In this document: piece after piece, positions 16,317 to 22,409 of the stretch
Layout of the letters: the number at the start of each line of letters is the position of its first letter
Numbering within the stretch: position 1 is the stretch's first letter
Assembly: GCA_031963225.1 (NCBI GenBank)
Contig: JASSUD010000051.1
Coordinates: 1-22,409 of the forward strand
DNA from: JASSUD01 sp031963225
Lineage (GTDB): Bacteria > Pseudomonadota > Gammaproteobacteria > Burkholderiales > Burkholderiaceae
Direction: 5' to 3'
DNA length: 22,409 bases
The notes under the pieces: generated by a model
What the model saw: the letters and a program-made list of their open reading frames with translations, nothing else
What the model was told of the DNA's origin: nothing
Databases searched by the model: none
Translations under genes and position numbers: made by a program

Positions 16317-16334
16317 GGCTTAATCGGCTTTTTG

Positions 16335-16583
16335 CCTGCATATGCAGGCTTTAAAAGGACAATGGTTATCATGTTGGGGTTCGCGCCTCAACCAACCTAC
16401 AATGAATGGTAGGTTGGTGGTGACGAAGGAACCCCAACATGCGCACCACCAACATGTAATCCTGCATATGCAGGATTTAAAAGGCCAGCGGTCATCATGT
16501 TGGGGTTCGTACCTCACCACCAACCTACAATGAACGGTAGGTTGGCGGTGACGAAGGAACCCCAACATGCGCGCCACCAACAT
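16335..16583. repeat. Tandem pair of BIME units (126-bp period) before bamB
   Basis: Two tandem copies of a unit beginning with the perfect palindrome CCTGCATATGCAGG (16335-16348 and 16461-16474). Each contains a minus-strand REP (16373-16400; 16499-16528), an 8-bp linker (AATGAATG or AATGAACG) and a plus-strand REP (16409-16438; 16537-16566). Minus copies have G-type loops (GAGGCGCGA, GAGGTACGA), plus copies the C-type loop GACGAAGGA. The array lies 18 bp after yfgM and 31 bp before the chosen bamB start, and contains a false in-frame ATG (16567) for bamB. Confidence 0.9.
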
Positions 16584-16614
16584 TCCTTTTTCTTTTAAGT
16601 GGTCTTGTTACGAT

Positions 16615-17787
16615 ATGTCTTTAATAAAGGCGGTTTTAAATAAAACACAGCAGACTACACGCAGCATGCGGTCTCTGTGCCTATGCACCGTGACTGCATT
16701 GCTCGCTGCGTGCTCCAGCGCGCCTACGCAATCCCCTTCTGATAAGCCGCTACAAAACTTAGCAATACCGCATATTCAACCGCTTTGGAAACTCGCACTG
16801 GGCAAAGGTGGGCCGGATTTCTTTCAGCCTGTTGCGGTGGATGGAGCGATATATGCAGCTACGCGTGATGGAAATGTTACGAAGGTAGAGGCGAAGCAAG
16901 GAAGCGTGGTCTGGCAGAAAAAGCTCGGCACTACATTATCAGCAGGGGTAGGGAGCGATGGCCATTACACTGCTGTAGGCAGCTTGGATGGATGGGTCTA
17001 TACGCTGGATGAAAAGGGCGAGCTGCTCTGGCGGGCAAATATACAGGGGGCGTTACTCAGTTCTCCGCTCGTAGGCTATAACAGGGTTTTAGTGCGCGCA
17101 ATAGATGGGCGCATTCATGCTTTTAATGCCCAAACGGGAACGCCTCAATGGGTGTATCAACACCAGGCACCTCCTTTGATTTTACATGCAAGTCAAGGCA
17201 TGCGGTGGGCGGGTCCCAATGCGGTAATTGCAGGATTTCCAGGCGGCTCTCTCGCTGCAATCAGTACACAAACAGGTCAAGCCTACTGGGAAACACCTGT
17301 TGCTTGGCCTCATGGTTTTACCGAAGTAGAGCGCATTAACGATGTAGTAGGCACGCCTACTTTGGTTGGACGTGAGACTTGTGCGGTGACCTTCCAGGGC
17401 CAGTTAGCGTGCTTTGATGCACAAAATGGCGAGCCGGTATGGGAAGCCCCCTTGTCCAGCTCGGTGGGGCTGGATCAAAATGGAACCCATTTAGTCGTGG
17501 TGGACGATCATTCCATAGTGCGATCCTATGACGCAGTAGAAGGCCGACTGCATTGGCAAAATACCTTGTTTCGTGGGCAAGGTTTAAGCGCGCCTTTAAT
17601 TCTAGAAAACCAGGTTCTAGTTGGCGATCGAAAAGGACGGGTCTATGTCTTATCTCTTGATGAGGGCAAACCTGTCGCGCGCTTACAAGTAGATCACCAT
17701 GCTATTGCTGCCCAGCCTGTTGTTGTAGACGATATAGCCGTTGTCCAGACACAAGGTGGGCAGTTATATGGATTCAAAAAGCCTTAG
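16615..17787 (+). CDS. bamB: Outer membrane assembly lipoprotein BamB
   Basis: BamB, a PQQ-repeat beta-propeller lipoprotein of the BAM complex that inserts outer-membrane proteins. The N-terminus ends TALLAAC-SS, a good lipobox; the lipidated cysteine is residue 33 from this start. Propeller blades carry the typical pattern (AATRDGNVTKVEAKQGSVVW, VRAIDGRIHAFNAQTGTPQW, GDRKGRVYVLSLDEG). The frame opens at 16567 inside a REP array, so that ATG is unlikely. ATG 16615 gives 390 residues; ATG 16666 would give a 15-residue signal before the cysteine and is equally plausible. No ribosome-binding site decides. The stop codon TAG is also the first three bases of a palindromic repeat. The gene der, which usually follows bamB, is absent here. 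Confidence 0.93.
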   Translation: MSLIKAVLNKTQQTTRSMRSLCLCTVTALLAACSSAPTQSPSDKPLQNLAIPHIQPLWKLALGKGGPDFFQPVAVDGAIYAATRDGNVTKVEAKQGSVVWQKKLGTTLSAGVGSDGHYTAVGSLDGWVYTLDEKGELLWRANIQGALLSSPLVGYNRVLVRAIDGRIHAFNAQTGTPQWVYQHQAPPLILHASQGMRWAGPNAVIAGFPGGSLAAISTQTGQAYWETPVAWPHGFTEVERINDVVGTPTLVGRETCAVTFQGQLACFDAQNGEPVWEAPLSSSVGLDQNGTHLVVVDDHSIVRSYDAVEGRLHWQNTLFRGQGLSAPLILENQVLVGDRKGRVYVLSLDEGKPVARLQVDHHAIAAQPVVVDDIAVVQTQGGQLYGFKKP

Positions 17788-17845
17788 GGCACGCCCTCAA
17801 TTGCCCCAAAGGGCCCATCTTTGGAGCAATTGAGGGTACACCCTA
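17785..17845. repeat. Palindromic repeat (family 2) at the bamB stop codon
   Basis: A 61-bp element with long arms: TAGGGCACGCCCTCAATTGC at the left and the complement of TAGGGTGTACCCTCAATTGC at the right. Pairing continues into CCAAAG, so the arms are about 27 bp with a few transitions. Its first TAG is the bamB stop codon. As RNA it would form a strong hairpin and could end the bamB transcript. Confidence 0.85.
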
Positions 17846-17888
17846 AAACGCATAACAGTCGGCCAAAATTGACGGAAATACTTGACGT

Positions 17889-19334
17889 ATGACTACGGTG
17901 TGCAGGCCCCCCTCTCCTGTTTCATTTTCGCCCCCTCCCAAAGACATAATTGGCTTGAGTAAATTAGGCCGTCTTGGGGAGTGGGTGCGTCGCCATGGCA
18001 GTGCTATTCGGCTGATTCAATGGGTCATTGTATTGGCCTATGCCATTTTGCTGATTATTCCGGCTATTCGACCTTTGCCTAGTGGCATTGCTCATGTATG
18101 GACTAATCTAACCTTATTCGCCCAGTTTGCCTTTTGGGGTATATGGTGGCCCTTTGTGCTGCTCTCGATGGTGGTAATAGGCCGGGCTTGGTGTGGAGTG
18201 CTTTGCCCCGAAGGCACACTGACAGAATTTGCAAGTCGTCATGGTCTAGGGCGCGCCATCCCGCATTGGTTACGCTGGGGAGGTTGGCCTTTTGTGGCGT
18301 TTGGCCTCACTACACTCTATGGCCAGATGGTTAGCGTATACCAGTACCCCAAAGCCGTCTTAGTCGTACTAGGCGGTTCTACCGTTGCCGCCATGATCAT
18401 CGGTTTTATTTATGGTCGTGAAAAGCGCGTATGGTGTAAATATCTCTGCCCCGTTAACGGGGTTTTTGGGCTGCTCTCACGCCTGGCTCCCTTGCATTTC
18501 AAAGTGGATGAAGAGGCATGGCGGCGCTCTTACAAAACGCATGTTGCTGAGCATCCCGGCGGCCTCCCTGTCAATTGCGCTCCTCTTGTGCCATTACGCC
18601 ATATGAAAGGAGGGGCGCAATGTCATATGTGTGGGCGTTGTAGTGGTTATCGAGGAGCAATTGCACTCTCCTCCCGCTCCCCTTCCTCTGAAATTGTAGA
18701 TTGGGGTGGCAAGCAAGCTAGTACTTGGGATAGCGCGCTCATTTTGTATGGTTTGATGGGTATTGCCATTGGCGCCTTTCACTGGACAATGAGTCCTTGG
18801 TTTATTGCTCTAAAACAAATGGCAGCAGGCTGGCTCGTTGAACACGACATATTGTGGCCGCTAGCGACCAATGCACCCTGGTTTATATTGACCCATTACC
18901 CAGATCAAAATGACATCTTCAGCTGGCTCGATGGCGGGATATTTCTAGTCTATGCATTAACCACCGCTCTAATATATGGAACCCTACTTTCACTCTTGTT
19001 AGCCGCTGCAACGCGTTCCGTAGGTGCTTGGTCACTGCAACGATTTAACCATATTACACAGGCACTGATTCCTCTGGCGGGATGTGGTGTATTTATTGGA
19101 CTCTCTGCCACCACCGTAACGATATTGCGCGCTGAGCACATCAATGTAAGTTGGGTTCCTGCACTGCGCTTTGCTTTGCTATTAGGCTCTACGTTATGGA
19201 GCGCCTGGCTAGCTTGGCGGGTATTGGGGCGCTATACCGCTTCTTGGAAACAGCGCGTATTAGGGCTTGGCTGCGTCACTCTAGCGCTGGCTTGGGCCAA
19301 TAGCGCTTGGGTCCTTATGTTTTACCTTTGGTAA
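17889..19334 (+). CDS. Membrane-bound 4Fe-4S protein of the NapH/NosR/YccM type
   Basis: A 481-residue inner-membrane protein with about ten hydrophobic helices. It has the two paired CxxxCP motifs typical of NapH/NosR/CcoG relatives: WCGVLCPEG (Cys102, Cys106) and WCKYLCPVNG (Cys183, Cys187), expected on the cytoplasmic face and thought to take part in electron transfer from the quinone pool. A further cluster of cysteines follows (Cys230, then CHMCGRC: Cys245, 248, 251), but the fourth cysteine of a classic CxxCxxCxxxCP ferredoxin motif is replaced by Arg255, so the ferredoxin site is incomplete unless Cys230 completes it. The C-terminal half (five or six helices) is not recognised. A lone gene flanked by repeats; substrate partner unknown. 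Confidence in family good, in function low. Confidence 0.75.
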   Translation: MTTVCRPPSPVSFSPPPKDIIGLSKLGRLGEWVRRHGSAIRLIQWVIVLAYAILLIIPAIRPLPSGIAHVWTNLTLFAQFAFWGIWWPFVLLSMVVIGRAWCGVLCPEGTLTEFASRHGLGRAIPHWLRWGGWPFVAFGLTTLYGQMVSVYQYPKAVLVVLGGSTVAAMIIGFIYGREKRVWCKYLCPVNGVFGLLSRLAPLHFKVDEEAWRRSYKTHVAEHPGGLPVNCAPLVPLRHMKGGAQCHMCGRCSGYRGAIALSSRSPSSEIVDWGGKQASTWDSALILYGLMGIAIGAFHWTMSPWFIALKQMAAGWLVEHDILWPLATNAPWFILTHYPDQNDIFSWLDGGIFLVYALTTALIYGTLLSLLLAAATRSVGAWSLQRFNHITQALIPLAGCGVFIGLSATTVTILRAEHINVSWVPALRFALLLGSTLWSAWLAWRVLGRYTASWKQRVLGLGCVTLALAWANSAWVLMFYLW

Positions 19335-19356
19335 CACGCATTCATTGCAATTTCTC

Positions 19357-19488
19357 GTAGGTTGGTGGTGACGAAGGAACCCCAACATGCGCGCCACCGA
19401 CTTTTGATCATCGCTTTTGGCCTGCATATGCAGGTTTTAAAAGGACGTTGGTCATTATGTTGGGGTTCGTACCTCACCACCAACCTAC
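19357..19488. repeat. Inverted REP pair (BIME), copy D
   Basis: Plus-strand REP at 19357-19386 (loop GACGAAGGA) and minus-strand REP at 19459-19488 (loop GAGGTACGA). The 72-bp spacer contains the same CCTGCATATGCAGG palindrome (19421-19434) and the TTTAAAAGG tail seen in the 16335-16583 array. It lies 22 bp after the 4Fe-4S gene and 40 bp before dusA. Confidence 0.9.
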
Positions 19489-19528
19489 TCCCATTTTGGG
19501 ATGTAACGCTGGTTAAGCAAAAAACCAC

Positions 19529-20647
19529 ATGAGTCACACATTAAATACCACCAAACTAGAAGAAGGAAGTCACCGTATCTGTGTGGCGCCGATGTTGGAT
19601 TGGACAGACCGGCATTGCCGGTTCTTTCACCGCTTGCTTACTCATAAAGCACGCTTGTATACCGAGATGGTTACGAGCGGAGCACTATTACATGGAGATA
19701 TTGCTCGCCACCTTGCATGCAATCCACAAGAACATCCTCTGGCGCTACAACTCGGTGGAAGTGATCCAAAAGACCTAGCACACTGCGCGCGATTAGCCCG
19801 AGAGTGGCAATATGATGAAATCAATCTGAATTGCGGTTGCCCCTCTGAGCGCGTGCAACGCGGATCGTTTGGTGCGTGTTTAATGGACGAGCCAAAGCTT
19901 GTTGCACAGTGCGTTCAAGCTATGCGTGAAGCATCGGATTTGCCTATTACCGTTAAGCATCGCATCGGTATTGCGCAGCGTGACACCCTATTGGATAAAA
20001 CCGTTGCCCAACAAGCGCAACCTAGTGAATCGGACTATGGCTTTTTGCGAGATTTTATTGGGACCGTAGCAGAGGCAGGGTGCGATACTTTTATCGTTCA
20101 CGCGCGCAAGGCCGTTTTAAAAGGGCTCAATCCCAAGCAAAATCGCGAAATTCCGCCGCTGAAGTATGAATATGCGTATCGGGTAAAACGCGATTTCCCT
20201 CATCTCACTATTATTTTAAATGGCGGCGTGACTACGCTAGAAGAGGCGAAAACCCATCTGTGCCATGTGGATGGCGTGATGCTAGGGCGGCAGGCGTACC
20301 ATACTCCGTGGATATTGTCGCAAGTGGATTCTTGGTTTTACCCAGAGCGCTTGGATGCACACCCCCATGCAGACCTAGCTAACACTATACCGTCTGTAAA
20401 CCAAAACAATAGCGTGCCTAACACGCGTGCAGAGATTGTTGAACAACTCAAAGCCTATGCCGATCAGGAACTCCAACGCGGGACCTATTTGGGCGCTATT
20501 ACACGCCATGTATTGGGTCTGTATCATGGTTGTTCAGGCGCTCGCCATTGGCGGCGTACGCTGTCGGAACACACGGGGTTAGCGCAAGCCGACGTCAGTC
20601 TTTTCGATGTTGCCCTGGCCAATATGCAGGACGACCTTCTTTTGTGA
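19529..20647 (+). CDS. dusA: tRNA-dihydrouridine synthase A
   Basis: DusA is a flavin enzyme that reduces uridines in the D-loop of tRNA (positions 20/20a in E. coli). Features: APMLDWTDRHCRFFHRLL at the N-terminus, diagnostic of the DusA subgroup; NLNCGCPSERVQRGSFGACL with the catalytic Cys104; TVKHRIGI and NGGVTTLEE in the FMN/phosphate-binding part of the TIM barrel; then a C-terminal helical domain with YHGCSGARHWRR. The length of 372 residues is slightly above average; Gln/Ser/Pro-rich and Asn-rich inserts near 160-170 and 290-300 explain it. The stop overlaps the possible GTG start of hisC. Confidence 0.95.
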   Translation: MSHTLNTTKLEEGSHRICVAPMLDWTDRHCRFFHRLLTHKARLYTEMVTSGALLHGDIARHLACNPQEHPLALQLGGSDPKDLAHCARLAREWQYDEINLNCGCPSERVQRGSFGACLMDEPKLVAQCVQAMREASDLPITVKHRIGIAQRDTLLDKTVAQQAQPSESDYGFLRDFIGTVAEAGCDTFIVHARKAVLKGLNPKQNREIPPLKYEYAYRVKRDFPHLTIILNGGVTTLEEAKTHLCHVDGVMLGRQAYHTPWILSQVDSWFYPERLDAHPHADLANTIPSVNQNNSVPNTRAEIVEQLKAYADQELQRGTYLGAITRHVLGLYHGCSGARHWRRTLSEHTGLAQADVSLFDVALANMQDDLLL

Positions 20648-20652
20648 AAATT

Positions 20653-21762
20653 ATGCGCTGCTCACCCCATACTTTGATCCGTACAGATATTCTCGAAGCT
20701 TCCAGCTACGCTGTACCTTGTGCCGAAGGCTTTATTAAGCTTGATGCAATGGAAAATCCGTTCACGCTACCCGCTACGCTAGCGCAGGAGTTGGGTCAGC
20801 GTTTAGGGGAAGCTGCATTGAATCGTTACCCGGCTCCTCGCCCGCTGGAACTTATCGAAAAAATAAAACAGACCATGCATATAGCACCGGGATGTGACGT
20901 GTTGCTAGGCAATGGTTCGGATGAAATTATTAGTCTTTTAATGGTGGCATGTGCGAAGCCGGGTGCAAAGGTTATAGCCCCTGTGCCTGGTTTTGTAATG
21001 TTTGAACTGCTCGCGCGTCAAGCACAGATAGAGTTTATTGGCGTGCCGCTTTTACCAGACTTTAGCTTGGATCAAGTGGCGATGCAGGCTGCGATTAAAG
21101 AGCATGCTCCTGCACTTATTTTTCTAGCCAATCCCAATAACCCCACAGGTACTTTGTATAACGAGGCTGAAATAGAGCAGCTTATCCGTGCTGCTCCTTC
21201 AAGTTTGGTGGTGATTGATGAGGCGTATGGCCCTTTTTCGCCTACTAGTTGGATGCCGCGTTTGCAGGAGTTTGACAATGTACTCCTGATGCGCACTTTT
21301 TCTAAGTTAGGACTAGCGGGTATTCGCTTAGGTTATCTTGCTGGCTCACCGCAGTGGCTTACCCAGTTAGATAAAGTGCGCCCCCCCTACAATATTAATG
21401 TACTAACACAAATTGCTGCGAGTTATGCACTAGACCACATCGATGTTTTAAATGCGCAGGCGCAACAGTTATGTGCTGAACGTGCACGTTTGAGTGCAGC
21501 ACTGAGCGCGCAGTCTGAGGTGGGAAAAGCGATTACGGTGTATACAAGTGCAGGGAATTTTTTACTAGTACGTGTGCCCGATGCTTCTTTTATTTTTGAA
21601 TCGCTACTTAAACAACGTATTTTAGTTAAAAATGTAAGCGCAGCTCACCCGCTGCTACACCAGTGCTTACGCCTAACCATAGGCCGACCAGAAGAGAATG
21701 ATCAATTAATAAAAGGCATACATACCGCCCTAAACACTATGCCTACTCGTAGGTTGGGGTGA
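20653..21762 (+). CDS. hisC: Histidinol-phosphate aminotransferase
   Basis: HisC moves an amino group from glutamate to imidazole-acetol phosphate in histidine synthesis. It is a PLP class II aminotransferase with LDAMENPF near the N-terminus, NPNNPTG (160-166), VVIDEAY with Asp189 and Tyr192, TFSKLGLAGIRLGY with the Schiff-base Lys218, and CLRLTIG with Arg340. The frame is open from 20530, inside dusA. The start is either ATG 20653 (369 residues) or GTG 20644, which overlaps the dusA stop. The last residues (RRLG) and the stop codon are read from the first REP of the downstream array, so the original C-terminus was probably replaced by a few residues. No other his genes are adjacent. Confidence 0.93.
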   Translation: MRCSPHTLIRTDILEASSYAVPCAEGFIKLDAMENPFTLPATLAQELGQRLGEAALNRYPAPRPLELIEKIKQTMHIAPGCDVLLGNGSDEIISLLMVACAKPGAKVIAPVPGFVMFELLARQAQIEFIGVPLLPDFSLDQVAMQAAIKEHAPALIFLANPNNPTGTLYNEAEIEQLIRAAPSSLVVIDEAYGPFSPTSWMPRLQEFDNVLLMRTFSKLGLAGIRLGYLAGSPQWLTQLDKVRPPYNINVLTQIAASYALDHIDVLNAQAQQLCAERARLSAALSAQSEVGKAITVYTSAGNFLLVRVPDASFIFESLLKQRILVKNVSAAHPLLHQCLRLTIGRPEENDQLIKGIHTALNTMPTRRLG

Positions 21763-22409
21763 CGAAGGAACCCCAACACCCAACTACGACCCTTTTGAAG
21801 ACCTGCTTGTAAATTGTCAAAAGCAAAGTTAAAAGTCGGTGGTATGCATGTTGGGGTTCCTGCGTCACCACCAACCTACCGTTCATTGTAGGTTGGCGGT
21901 GAGGTACGAACCCCAACACCCAACCACGACCCTCTTGAAGACCTGCTTGTAAATTGTCAAAAGCAAAGTTAAAAGTCGGTGGTATGCATGTTGGGGTTCC
22001 TGCGTCACCACCAACCTACCGTTCATTGTAGGTTGGCGGTGAGGTACGAACCCCAACACCCAACCACGACCCTCTTGAAGACCTGCTTGTAAATTGTCAA
22101 AAGCAAAGTTAAAAGTCGGTGGTATGCATGTTGGGGTTCCTGCGTCACCACCAACCTACCGTTCATTGTAGGTTGGCGGTGAGGTACGAACCCCAACACC
22201 CAACCACGACCCTCTTGAAGACCTGCTTGTAAATTGTCAAAAGCAAAGTTAAAAGTCGGTGGTATGCATGTTGGGGTTCCTGCGTCACCACCAACCTACC
22301 GTTCATTGTAGGTTGGCGGTGAGGTACGAACCCCAACACCCAACCACGACCCTCTTGAAGACCTGCTTGTAAATTGTCAAAAGCAAAGTTAAAAGTCGGT
22401 GGTATGCAT
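21749..22409. repeat. Tandem array of 140-bp BIME units, continuing past the window
   Basis: Units start at 21749 (139 bp, slightly divergent), 21888, 22028, 22168 and 22308 (cut off at 22409). Units from 21888 onward look identical base for base. Each has a plus-strand REP (GTAG, stem, loop GAGGTACGA), a 72-bp spacer containing AACACCCAACCACGACCC and TGTAAATTGTCAAAAGC, and a minus-strand REP with loop GACGCAGGA followed by CGTTCATT. The first unit has a C-type loop (GACGAAGGA) and lacks the bulged stem base. No gene is present in these 647 bp after hisC. Confidence 0.95.

Noticed and set aside
16320..16583. Reading frames in both strands across the REP array before bamB
   Set aside because: They repeat the same peptide motifs because the DNA is a tandem inverted repeat; no codon-level evidence for a protein.
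21749..22409. CRISPR array
   Set aside because: The units are 140 bp with identical spacers and internal inverted repeats; CRISPR spacers would be unique and 30-40 bp long, and no cas genes are near.

Overview
This window looks like chromosomal DNA of a betaproteobacterium of the Burkholderiaceae type. The housekeeping proteins (Ndk, RlmN, IspG, HisS, UvrB, DusA) read like Burkholderia/Ralstonia relatives. The order ndk - rlmN - (small protein) - rodZ-like - ispG - hisS - yfgM - bamB is the usual order in that group with a few breaks. Many interspersed repeats and one AT-rich gene resembling a type III effector point to a host-associated, possibly endosymbiotic, member of the family. That lineage call is an inference; there is no rRNA in the window.

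Layout. Positions 1-300: a 106-bp repeat and the terminator of a leftward aromatic aminotransferase gene (300-1541). Positions 1542-1838: a double palindromic repeat in front of uvrB (1839-4040). uvrB overlaps ruvC by 20 bp; a small membrane ORF and a D,D-peptidase of the PBP7 (PbpG) type follow. Positions 5970-6200: inverted repeat pair (BIME). Positions 6238-7677: a leftward AT-rich gene with a Cys-His-Asp transglutaminase-like core, my best candidate for a secreted effector. Positions 7882-8580: a leftward Bax-inhibitor-1/YccA membrane protein with its own terminator. Positions 8790-17787: the rightward cluster ndk, rlmN, a Cys-rich exported protein, rodZ-like, ispG, hisS, yfgM and bamB. 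Positions 17889-19334: a membrane 4Fe-4S protein. Positions 19529-21762: dusA and hisC. Positions 21749-22409: a tandem array of 140-bp units that runs out of the window.

How the genes fit together: UvrB and RuvC belong to excision repair and Holliday-junction resolution. RodZ-like, PbpG-like and BamB act in the cell envelope. IspG, HisS, RlmN and DusA serve isoprenoid synthesis, tRNA charging and RNA modification. No single operon pathway spans the window.

The most distinctive structure is the repeat layer. Family 1 is a REP-type hairpin (a GTAG foot followed by a 25-26 nt stem-loop) present in at least 17 copies. Its loop shows a C:G to G:C covariation inside invariant GA...GA flanks. Copies occur as inverted pairs that nearly always combine one C-type with one G-type loop. 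Family 2 is a palindromic TAGGGYRYR... element (four copies). Family 3 is a single MITE-like element with 20-bp inverted ends in front of rlmN. These repeats supply the stop codons of bamB and hisC and produce false upstream starts for uvrB, rlmN and bamB. No REP-associated transposase (RAYT) gene lies in the window.
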